From an uncultured Lachnospiraceae bacterium (GTDB lineage Bacteria > Bacillota > Clostridia > Lachnospirales > Lachnospiraceae), in the NCBI GenBank assembly GCA_946639085.1, contig CAMPBP010000021.1, positions 1 to 10,764 of the forward strand: DNA of 10,764 nucleotides, written 5' to 3'. Made by a program: the position numbers and the translations under genes. This document shows, piece by piece, positions 1 to 5,967 of this stretch; within the stretch, counting starts at the first letter, position 1, and each line of letters opens with the position of its first letter. The notes beneath the pieces were generated by a model. It was not told the origin of the DNA. It ran no database searches and worked only from the letters and a program-made list of their open reading frames with translations.

Positions 1-66
1 GATGTTTTAATCAAAAGTATGTTTTTCCTGTTGACTTTTAATAGTTAGTCTTAATCTATAGCAGTA

Positions 67-729
67 CTAATTCATAGTTTTTTCTGTCCGTACTTTTTGG
101 GCAAAACTATCAAAAAGGAAGGATAGCAATATGTTTATCAAGAGTGCAAACATCCAAAGAAGTGCATTTCCAAGAGAGTCGGCCAATTGGCCTCCGCTGT
201 TTCTTCTTACCAATGTAACTACGCCTTTTGAAATAAATATCATAAACAACGTACTAAGCGGCAGTGAAAGCAAAATGAAAATGATTGATTCAATTTCTTT
301 CTTTTCCATAGATTCGATAATAGTAAAAACAAGTGAGGTCATAATCGCGAAGATCGTAACATTCACGGTTTCTTCCGAAAAAGTACGACGAAGAAATGAT
401 TTAACATTTGAAGAAACTAACAGCAGAATAATCAGTAATATTACCGATACAATAATTCTCATTACCGGATTAAAAAGATCCTTGGGTTCCTCAATATTCC
501 TTTCTATCAAGCATACAGAAAGAAACGAATATAAGATCACAGCAAGGAATGTAGGCAGAACGATCAGCAAGGCTTGAAATGTTCTTGATTCAAATGATTG
601 GAAAAAACTCAGATTGGGCAATTTAGAAATAATGAAGCCCGACAAGAAAAACAGGACAAAAACAACTACACCTTTAAGACCGATAGCAAATGCACGGTCT
701 GCAAGCTTGTCGTCCGAAAACATATGCAT
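67..729 (-). CDS. Unrecognised six-helix integral membrane protein, 220 aa
   Basis: I do not recognise a family. The protein is very hydrophobic, with about six predicted transmembrane segments near residues 18-36, 52-75, 90-108, 124-139, 146-168 and 186-207. Short charged connectors separate them, such as an acidic stretch ERNIEEPKD (76-84) and a basic LRRTFSEE (113-120). No catalytic motif, metal-binding cluster or signal peptidase site is visible. The reading frame stays open upstream to 768, but the ATG at 729-727 is preferred because GGAGGG (742-737) lies 7 bases before it; the longer form has no comparable site. A second ATG follows two codons later. The gene is separated from the upstream operon by a strong terminator and about 270 bases, and its DNA is visibly more AT-rich than the operon. 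It may therefore be an independently acquired or fast-evolving accessory gene. That it is a real membrane protein is likely; its function is unknown. Confidence 0.75.
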   Translation of the reverse strand: MHMFSDDKLADRAFAIGLKGVVVFVLFFLSGFIISKLPNLSFFQSFESRTFQALLIVLPTFLAVILYSFLSVCLIERNIEEPKDLFNPVMRIIVSVILLIILLLVSSNVKSFLRRTFSEETVNVTIFAIMTSLVFTIIESMEKKEIESIIFILLSLPLSTLFMIFISKGVVTLVRRNSGGQLADSLGNALLWMFALLINILLSFLFDSFAQKVRTEKTMN

Positions 730-803
730 GACAATACCCTCCAATGCGCAAATATCGTGAATATACAATACTTACGCAAACCAAATGCCACCACTCCTTT
801 CAT

Positions 804-832
804 ACTCTACCATTTAAGAAACTTGGTGTCTA
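804..832 (-). promoter_or_regulatory. Possible sigma-A-type promoter for the membrane-protein gene
   Basis: On the minus strand TAGACA (832-827, five of six matches to TTGACA) is followed after exactly 17 bases by TAGAGT (809-804, four of six matches to TATAAT). It would start transcription near 797, giving a leader of roughly 68 bases before the ATG at 729. It lies downstream of the operon terminator, which fits a separate transcription unit. The -10 match is only moderate. The rest of 730-959 holds no convincing gene. Confidence 0.4.
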
Positions 833-959
833 GTACTTATTTGCGAATTTTTTCACTTAGTAACCTATGGAATCTGATAAGAATATACCGAACAGCAACA
901 TTTCTGCCATGTAACTTTCCGTATAATTGCATCTACAGCTGCTGCGGCAATCTGCTCGC

Positions 960-992
960 AAAAAAAAAATCCGCACGGTTATCGCCGTGCGG
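960..992 (-). terminator. Strong intrinsic terminator ending the ftsH-to-crh operon
   Basis: On the minus strand an 8-bp perfect GC-rich stem (CCGCACGG at 992-985 pairing with CCGTGCGG at 978-971) has a 6-base loop. One A (970) is followed by an uninterrupted run of ten T (969-960). It begins only 10 bases after the stop codon of the HPr-like gene, so it closes the operon. In the plus direction the stem is followed by TACTTTTTCTTT, so it may act weakly in that direction too. Confidence 0.93.
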
Positions 993-1002
993 TACTTTTT
1001 CT

Positions 1003-1260
1003 TTATGCCTGTGCGGTTAAATATTTGTCGATGGCTTCAAGGGCGTTATCTTCGTCAGAGCCGTCCGTTACTACCGTAAGCTGCTCGCCTGCGGACATTC
1101 CGAGACTCATCATTCCCATGATGGACTTTGCGTTCACACGCTTGTCTCCGGTCTCTATATATACTGTGCTGTCAAACTGGCTTGCGATCTGTACAAGCAT
1201 CGCCACGGGACGTGCGTCAAGGTCGCCGGTTAACTGAATGGTTATATCCTTCTTTGTCAT
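1003..1260 (-). CDS. crh: Crh-like HPr paralogue with Asp instead of His15 (85 aa)
   Basis: This is an HPr-fold protein of normal length. The active-site loop reads GDLDARPVA (12-20): Asp15 replaces the histidine that carries the PTS phosphate in HPr, while the following Ala-Arg-Pro is kept. The regulatory site is intact: Ser46 sits in VNAKSIMGMMSL (42-53), the segment HprK recognises. Bacillus Crh likewise lacks the histidine (it has Gln), keeps Ser46, and also lies directly downstream of whiA. By sequence and position this is best read as a Crh-type regulator: phosphorylated on Ser46 by HprK, then expected to act with CcpA or on metabolic enzymes, and unable to carry PTS phosphate in the usual way. 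It follows whiA by 10 bases with GGGAG 5 bases before its ATG, and a terminator follows at once. The HPr family is certain; the Crh-like role is inferred. Confidence 0.9.
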   Translation of the reverse strand: MTKKDITIQLTGDLDARPVAMLVQIASQFDSTVYIETGDKRVNAKSIMGMMSLGMSAGEQLTVVTDGSDEDNALEAIDKYLTAQA

Positions 1261-1270
1261 TGTCTCTCCC

Positions 1271-2164
1271 TCATTGCTGTCTTAAACTTTCAGCAAATTC
1301 TCCGATTTTACGTAACCTGTGATTGACCCCTGATTTACCTACTTTAGGATCGAGCAGTTCTCCCAGTTCCGTAAGAGAGCTTTCAGGATTTTCAAGTCTT
1401 AACTTTGCGATCTCTTGTAACTGAGCGGGGAGTGCGTCGAGCCCTACTTTTTCTTCGATGAGCCTTATGTCATCGATCTGTTTGCTTCCCGCATTTACCG
1501 CACGCGATATATTTCCGATATCGCAGTTGTTACGCCTGTTAAGATCGTTCCTGACGTCCTTAAGTATACGCGCGTTCACGAACTCCATTAAAGAGTTGTG
1601 AGCATCCAATACATTCAACACATCCTGGATGGTATCCGCATCCTTAATATATACCACATAATACTTTCTGCGTTTCGTGCTCTTGGCTTCTATATCGAAA
1701 TCGTATAAAAGCTCTTTTAACATTACTGCCGAGTCCTCATCCTGACATACGAACTCAAGATGATAAGACTTGCCCGGGTCTCCCACAAATCCTACGGAAA
1801 TGAAAGTGCCCCTTAAATAAGCACGTTTGCAACAGTCGTTTGAAAGAAGATACCCCGGAGCCTCGTTTGCGATAGCATCCAAAACGGCACTCATGCCCGG
1901 AGTTTTTCGCCCAAATTCAATGAATGTGCGACCGTTGTCAATACCTTCACCCAAAACATCAGTATTTATATTAAATGTTTTGTTAAGCAAAGTAAAGCAT
2001 TTTCTTATCGCACCCTTGGTCTCACTCGATTGATAGACAAAAATCGAGCTTCCGCTTCGTTTACCGGCGAAAGCAAGAATAGCCGTCAGTTCACACAGAC
2101 GACAATGTCTGTCGTGCGGAATGAACTTTATGAGTTCTTCCTTCACATTGGATGAAAATGACAT
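1271..2164 (-). CDS. whiA: WhiA, sporulation/division-associated DNA-binding protein (297 aa)
   Basis: WhiA combines an N-terminal fold related to LAGLIDADG homing endonucleases with a C-terminal helix-turn-helix domain. In actinomycetes it is a sporulation transcription factor; in Bacillus it binds the nucleoid and affects division. Visible family marks are the start MSFSSNVKEEL, the CCKRAYLRGTF stretch (111-121), GDPGKSYHLEF (128-138), the RKYYVVYIKD block, IGLDALP-like VGLDALP (241-247), and the C-terminal helix-turn-helix ending in KSGVNHRLRKIGEFAE (278-293). Length is close to the usual 300-320. The motif region after RGTF reads ISVGFVGDP rather than the more usual LAGGSVSDP-like sequence, a mild divergence. 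The start is fixed by GGAGG 6 bases before the ATG. It lies 16 bases after rapZ and 10 bases before the Crh-like gene, the conserved rapZ-whiA-crh neighbourhood, but without yvcK/glmR between. Confidence 0.95.
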   Translation of the reverse strand: MSFSSNVKEELIKFIPHDRHCRLCELTAILAFAGKRSGSSIFVYQSSETKGAIRKCFTLLNKTFNINTDVLGEGIDNGRTFIEFGRKTPGMSAVLDAIANEAPGYLLSNDCCKRAYLRGTFISVGFVGDPGKSYHLEFVCQDEDSAVMLKELLYDFDIEAKSTKRRKYYVVYIKDADTIQDVLNVLDAHNSLMEFVNARILKDVRNDLNRRNNCDIGNISRAVNAGSKQIDDIRLIEEKVGLDALPAQLQEIAKLRLENPESSLTELGELLDPKVGKSGVNHRLRKIGEFAESLRQQ

Positions 2165-2180
2165 TACCTGCCTCCGACTT

Positions 2181-3053
2181 TTACTGCGGCTTATCTACTC
2201 CCGACACATCTCTGTGAGTGAGTTTTATACCGAAATCACCTTTGTCTTTGATGCGATTGTAGAGTTCTTCGGCCAAAGTTACCGATCTGTGATGTCCTCC
2301 GGTGCAGCCGATGGCGATCACGAGCTGATATTTGCCTTCCTTTATGTAATTCGGAATAAGGAACATCAGCATATCTTCGAGTTTATCGAGAAACTGCCCG
2401 GCCTCCGGAAATCCCATTACATAATCGCGTACGCTCTTATCAAGGCCGGTCATTGTTTTAAGTTCTTCTATATAGAAAGGGTTTGGCAGGAATCTCACGT
2501 CAAACACCAGATCCGCGTCTCGCGGTATGCCGTGTTTGAAACCAAAGGATACGATGTTCACCATAAGATTGCTGAAGTGCTTGTCTTCAACAAATATATC
2601 AACAAGTTTTGTCTTAAGTTCCCTTGTAAGAAGATGTGACGTATCGATCACGTAATCGGCCGAAGCCTTTATGTTCTTTAATATCTCACGCTCTCTTGCG
2701 ATACCTTCTTCCACACGTCCGTCGGGTGCAAGAGGGTGGAGGCGTCTCGATTCTTTGTAACGGTTCAAAAGTGTCTCATCGGAAGCTTCCATAAAAAGAA
2801 TGCTCACCGGGATATCGGCGGCTTTAAGTCTCTCGATCGCCTGCTCAACCTCGGTAAAAGGCTGGTTGGCGCGCACATCGATACCGAGTGCCACTTTGGT
2901 GATCTCGGTGTCACGTCCGCTTATGAGTTCACCGAACATATCAAAAAGTTTTACGGGAAGATTGTCAACGCAAAAATATCCCGCATCCTCAAGTATGTTT
3001 ATCGCGGTTATCTTTCCGCTTCCGCTCATTCCGGTCACTATGACAAGTCGCAT
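2181..3053 (-). CDS. rapZ: RapZ/YvcJ-family nucleotide- and RNA-binding protein (290 aa)
   Basis: RapZ proteins have an N-terminal P-loop domain and a C-terminal domain that in E. coli binds glucosamine-6-phosphate and small RNAs controlling GlmS. Here the start MRLVIVTGMSGSGK is followed by YFCVDNLP (26-33), a family hallmark. The C-terminal marks are FGFKHGIP (170-177), DVRFLPNPF (185-193) and GCTGGHHRSV (249-258). Length is typical. The Walker A motif is odd: it reads GMSGSGKI (8-15), with Ile15 where Ser or Thr normally helps bind the magnesium-nucleotide; codon ATA is clear in the sequence. Thr16 follows. The protein may therefore have weakened nucleotide binding. A clear AGGGAG lies 6 bases before the ATG. 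It is 21 bases downstream of murB, which fits a role in amino-sugar supply for the wall. The family is certain; the RNA-adaptor function in this lineage is not established. Confidence 0.95.
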   Translation of the reverse strand: MRLVIVTGMSGSGKITAINILEDAGYFCVDNLPVKLFDMFGELISGRDTEITKVALGIDVRANQPFTEVEQAIERLKAADIPVSILFMEASDETLLNRYKESRRLHPLAPDGRVEEGIAREREILKNIKASADYVIDTSHLLTRELKTKLVDIFVEDKHFSNLMVNIVSFGFKHGIPRDADLVFDVRFLPNPFYIEELKTMTGLDKSVRDYVMGFPEAGQFLDKLEDMLMFLIPNYIKEGKYQLVIAIGCTGGHHRSVTLAEELYNRIKDKGDFGIKLTHRDVSGVDKPQ

Positions 3054-3074
3054 ACTCTTCTCCCTTTACCGTGT

Positions 3075-3986
3075 TCAGAACCTGCCTACTTTTATTACTT
3101 CAGGTTCAAGCTTTACGTTTGAAGTGTCGTAAACACGTTTCTTTACAAGTTCGATAAGATCGTTAACATCCTTTGCGGTAGCTCCCGCATCGTTGATGAT
3201 AAAGCCGTTGTGCTTGGGTGAAACGCAGGCTCCTCCTATCCTTTCACCGGAAAGACCGGCTTCGGATATCAGCTTGCCCGCAAAATATCCTTCGGGTCTT
3301 TTGAAAGTACTTCCCGCACTGGGATACTCAAGAGGCTGCTTTTCCACGCGGCGGTTCTTGAGTTCGTTCATCTTGTTTTCTATCGCTTCACGGTCACCCT
3401 TTGTAAGAGTAAAATCAACCTTGGTGACAATAAGCCCGGTCTTTCTTACTTCGCTTCTTCTGTATCCGAAACGAAGGGAATGAGGAGCAACGTAAATCGG
3501 CTCTCCTTCTTTGGTGACGGCTTCCACGCCTGTTACCACCATGGACATCTCGCCTTCAAAAGCACCGGCGTTCATGACTATTGCACCGCCTACCGTTCCG
3601 GGTATGCCGTAAGCAAACTCAAGTCCGGTAAGAGAATTGTTAAGGGCTTCCTTGCATACGTTCACAAGAAGCGTTCCTGAACCTGCACTTATAACGTTTT
3701 CTTTTGTCTCCACTTTCGTAAAGTCGCCTTCAAGTTTGATGACGATGCCGTCGTAACCCTCGTCGGAAACAAGAAGATTGCTTCCGTTGCCGATGATCAT
3801 GTAAGTAGCCTGGCACTTGTTAAGATAAGCGATGACATTGCAAAGTTCCTTAACTGTGTTTACCTTTATCATAATCTTGGCGGGTCCGCCGACTTTGAAC
3901 GTGGTGTAATCTTTTAACGATACATTTTCTGATATGCGCTCCCGGTCCACAAATCCGGCCAGGTTGCTTATCATAATCTCACTCAT
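3075..3986 (-). CDS. murB: UDP-N-acetylenolpyruvoylglucosamine reductase MurB, type IIb (303 aa)
   Basis: MurB is a cytoplasmic FAD enzyme that uses NADPH to reduce UDP-GlcNAc-enolpyruvate to UDP-MurNAc, the second committed step of peptidoglycan synthesis. The FAD domain shows TTFKVGGPA near residues 28-36 and IIGNGSNLLVSDEGYDG near 64-80. GIPGTVGGAIVMNAGAF (about 127-143) is the second FAD signature. FGYRRS carries the substrate arginine, PSAGSTFKRP holds the catalytic serine that donates a proton (about 226), and LEPEVIKVG near the C-terminus holds the catalytic glutamate. The SAGS motif and lack of the extra loop indicate type IIb. The frame can open two codons earlier at a TTG (3992), but that would sit only 4 bases from AAAGG, so the ATG at 3986-3984 is preferred. 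It lies between the glucokinase and rapZ genes with short gaps. Confidence 0.96.
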   Translation of the reverse strand: MSEIMISNLAGFVDRERISENVSLKDYTTFKVGGPAKIMIKVNTVKELCNVIAYLNKCQATYMIIGNGSNLLVSDEGYDGIVIKLEGDFTKVETKENVISAGSGTLLVNVCKEALNNSLTGLEFAYGIPGTVGGAIVMNAGAFEGEMSMVVTGVEAVTKEGEPIYVAPHSLRFGYRRSEVRKTGLIVTKVDFTLTKGDREAIENKMNELKNRRVEKQPLEYPSAGSTFKRPEGYFAGKLISEAGLSGERIGGACVSPKHNGFIINDAGATAKDVNDLIELVKKRVYDTSNVKLEPEVIKVGRF

Positions 3987-4025
3987 CTGCAAAAAGCCTT
4001 TCGCAAATTTTTTACCCCGAAATTC

Positions 4026-4952
4026 TTATACGAGTTTGGCGGCTCCGTACATTCCCGCATCGTTTCCGAGTGTGGCAAGAACGATCTTTGCGTTCTTGGT
4101 ACCGGGAAATGCATATTTCATGAAAGAAGGCTCAACGTAACCGATAAGTACTTCTCCTGCCTTTGAAACACCGCCGCCGAGTACGAATACTTCGGGATTT
4201 ACCACAGCAGCTATTACCGCCAGTCCTTTTCCCAGCATGTCGCCGAAACGCTTTGCGATGCTTATGCAAAGCTCATCCCCCGCTTTTACTCCGTCAAATA
4301 CGGCCTTTGCGGAAAGATCGTCTTTTGTAAGTACGGTATTTCCTTTATATTCAGCAAACATCTCGCCTGCGGTTCTTGCGATACCCGTAGCGGATGCGTA
4401 CTGTTCAAGGCATCCGTGACCGCCGCAGCCGCATGCTTTTTCTTCGTCGTCATTCATATGGATGTGACCTATCTCGCCGCCGGCACCCACCGAACCGTTA
4501 ACAATCTTGCCGTCGATGATGATACCTCCGCCGACACCGGTACCGAGGGTTACCATGACTACGTCCGAGTAGCCCTTCGCGCCACCCTTCCACATTTCAC
4601 CGAGAGCAGCAACGTTTGCGTCGTTTCCCACCATTGCGTTAAGTCCGGTAAGACGTGACAGTTCTTCGGCCGCATTGAAAGTTCCCCAGCCAAGATTAAC
4701 CGCGTTGTGTACGATACCCTTTGAATCAACGGGTCCGGGAACACCTGCGCCCACTCCGATCACATCGCTTTTATCTATGTTCTTTTCCGATAACTTGCTT
4801 ACTATGGAAGCCGCAACATCCGGAAGGATGTTTGCTCCGTTATTGGTTTTGTCTGTAGGGATCTCCCACTTTTCAAGGCACTCTCCCGCGTCGGAAAGAA
4901 GTCCCATCTTTACGGTAGTTCCGCCTATGTCAACACCGAATAAATATTTCAT
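4026..4952 (-). CDS. glcK: ROK-family glucokinase (308 aa)
   Basis: ROK sugar kinases phosphorylate glucose with ATP. The phosphate-binding loop DIGGTTVKMG (8-17) opens the protein. The catalytic base is Asp111 in GNDANVAALGE (109-119), and GTGVGGG (137-143) binds nucleotide phosphate. The ROK zinc site is complete: His163 in GEIGHIH, then Cys174, Cys176 and Cys181 in CGCGGHGC, followed by LEQYAS. There is no N-terminal helix-turn-helix, so this is an enzyme and not a ROK repressor. Length is in the usual range of about 300-325. AGGAGC 7 bases before the ATG fixes the start, 11 bases after the hprK stop. Its place next to hprK suggests it makes glucose-6-phosphate from glucose taken up by non-PTS routes or released from polysaccharides. 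Exact sugar preference cannot be told from sequence alone, but glucose is most likely. Confidence 0.92.
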   Translation of the reverse strand: MKYLFGVDIGGTTVKMGLLSDAGECLEKWEIPTDKTNNGANILPDVAASIVSKLSEKNIDKSDVIGVGAGVPGPVDSKGIVHNAVNLGWGTFNAAEELSRLTGLNAMVGNDANVAALGEMWKGGAKGYSDVVMVTLGTGVGGGIIIDGKIVNGSVGAGGEIGHIHMNDDEEKACGCGGHGCLEQYASATGIARTAGEMFAEYKGNTVLTKDDLSAKAVFDGVKAGDELCISIAKRFGDMLGKGLAVIAAVVNPEVFVLGGGVSKAGEVLIGYVEPSFMKYAFPGTKNAKIVLATLGNDAGMYGAAKLV

Positions 4953-4963
4953 ATCAATTGCTC

Positions 4964-5899
4964 CTATTCATCGTCTCGTTTTGCAGCAAATGACTGCTGA
5001 AGTCTCTTGTACAATTCCTGTACCGCATTGTAACCCATCTTCTTCTGACGATAGTTAACCGCTGCGGATTCGCATATAATTGCAAGGTTACGTCCGGGAC
5101 GGATGGGAATGTTGTGACATACGACTTTGTTTCCGAGGTACTCGGTATATTCTTCTTCAAGACCGAGACGATCGTATTCTTTGTCTTTGTTCCACTCTTC
5201 AAGCTTTATTACAAGGTCGATGGACTGTGTGTCTTTTACGCTGGATACACCAAACAGTGTCTTGACGTCCACGATACCGATACCGCGAAGTTCGATAAAG
5301 TGCTTCGTCACATCGGGAGCGGAACCGATGAGCGTATCGTCGGAAACCTTTCTGATCTCAACAACATCGTCCGTAACAAGACGGTGACCACGCTTAATTA
5401 GTTCAAGTGCGGCCTCGGATTTACCGATACCGGACTCACCGGTGATAAGAACACCTTCGCCGTAAACATCGACGAGTACGCCGTGTACCGTGATGCAGGG
5501 AGCAAGCTTTACGTTTAACCATCTGATGATCTCAGCCATGAAATCCGATGTGGACTTTGCCGTCATAAGAAGGGGAACGCCGTGTGCGATGGCGGTCTGC
5601 TTAAAAATCTCGTCGGGAACGAGCTCACGGCAGAAAACAACTGCGGGTATATCGCAGGAAAGAAGCTTCTCATAGACTTCCTTTTTCTTTTTCACCGTAA
5701 GGCTTTCCATGTAGGTATATTCAACGAATCCGATGATCTGAAGTCTGGTTGCGTCAAAGTGCTCGAAATATCCTGCGATCTGAAGCGCGGGACGGTTGAT
5801 ATCGGGCTGTGTGATCTTGATGTCCGTAATATCGATCTCCGGAGTCAGATTCTCAAGTTTCATCTTTTCGACTATCTGTTCAAGTTTAACCGATGCCAT
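4964..5899 (-). CDS. hprK: HPr kinase/phosphorylase (311 aa)
   Basis: HprK is the bifunctional sensor that phosphorylates Ser46 of HPr and Crh when glycolytic intermediates are high and removes the phosphate when inorganic phosphate is high, thereby setting carbon catabolite repression. The N-terminal domain (about 1-128) is followed by the kinase domain. This has His139 in VHGVLVDVYG, Walker A GESGIGKS (154-161), the acidic pair Asp177-Asp178 in LVTDDVVEI, and the HprK signature ELRGIGIVDVKTLFG (203-217). The late motif IPIRPGRNLAIICE (264-277) is also present. All key residues are intact and length is normal. GGAG lies 7 bases before the ATG. It sits 68 bases downstream of uvrC and 11 bases upstream of the glucokinase gene. 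Its likely substrate, the Crh-like protein with Ser46, is encoded at the end of the same operon; a true HPr would have to lie elsewhere. Confidence 0.97.
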   Translation of the reverse strand: MASVKLEQIVEKMKLENLTPEIDITDIKITQPDINRPALQIAGYFEHFDATRLQIIGFVEYTYMESLTVKKKKEVYEKLLSCDIPAVVFCRELVPDEIFKQTAIAHGVPLLMTAKSTSDFMAEIIRWLNVKLAPCITVHGVLVDVYGEGVLITGESGIGKSEAALELIKRGHRLVTDDVVEIRKVSDDTLIGSAPDVTKHFIELRGIGIVDVKTLFGVSSVKDTQSIDLVIKLEEWNKDKEYDRLGLEEEYTEYLGNKVVCHNIPIRPGRNLAIICESAAVNYRQKKMGYNAVQELYKRLQQSFAAKRDDE

Positions 5900-5935
5900 T
5901 TGTAATCTCCTTAATGTATGTTTTTGCTGTACACC

Positions 5936-5955
5936 TGTTACCTTTCAGTGTAACA
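5936..5955 (-). repeat. Small intercistronic inverted repeat between uvrC and hprK
   Basis: A perfect 6-bp inverted repeat, TGTTAC (5936-5941) and GTAACA (5950-5955), has an 8-base loop and lies in the only sizeable gap of the operon (5900-5967). No T-run follows on either strand, so it is not a standard terminator. It could be an RNA hairpin at the uvrC 3' end or a protein-binding site. It is short enough to be chance. Confidence 0.35.
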
Positions 5956-5967
5956 CAGTAGGCGATG

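Noticed and set aside
1..66. TTGACT at 31-36 as a plus-strand promoter, or a terminator after the membrane protein
   Set aside because: No acceptable -10 box occurs at 16-18 bases, and the only hairpin (4-bp arms GACT/AGTC) is too weak to call without the sequence to the left.
131..577. A 148-residue plus-strand frame opposite the membrane protein
   Set aside because: The minus frame has a strong ribosome site and clear transmembrane periodicity; the plus frame has neither a good start signal nor a recognisable product.
730..959. Possible short genes or a decayed gene in the gap left of the terminator, including a basic 31-codon minus-strand frame
   Set aside because: The frames are very short, lack ribosome sites and resemble nothing I know; only a possible promoter could be supported here.
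2121..2639. A 172-residue open frame on the plus strand opposite rapZ and the start of whiA
   Set aside because: It lies antisense to well-supported conserved genes, has no recognisable family or ribosome site, and its composition is that expected of the complement of rapZ codons.
4026..4952. ROK-family transcriptional repressor instead of a sugar kinase
   Set aside because: There is no N-terminal helix-turn-helix domain, the protein starts directly at the phosphate loop, and the catalytic Asp and zinc site are complete.
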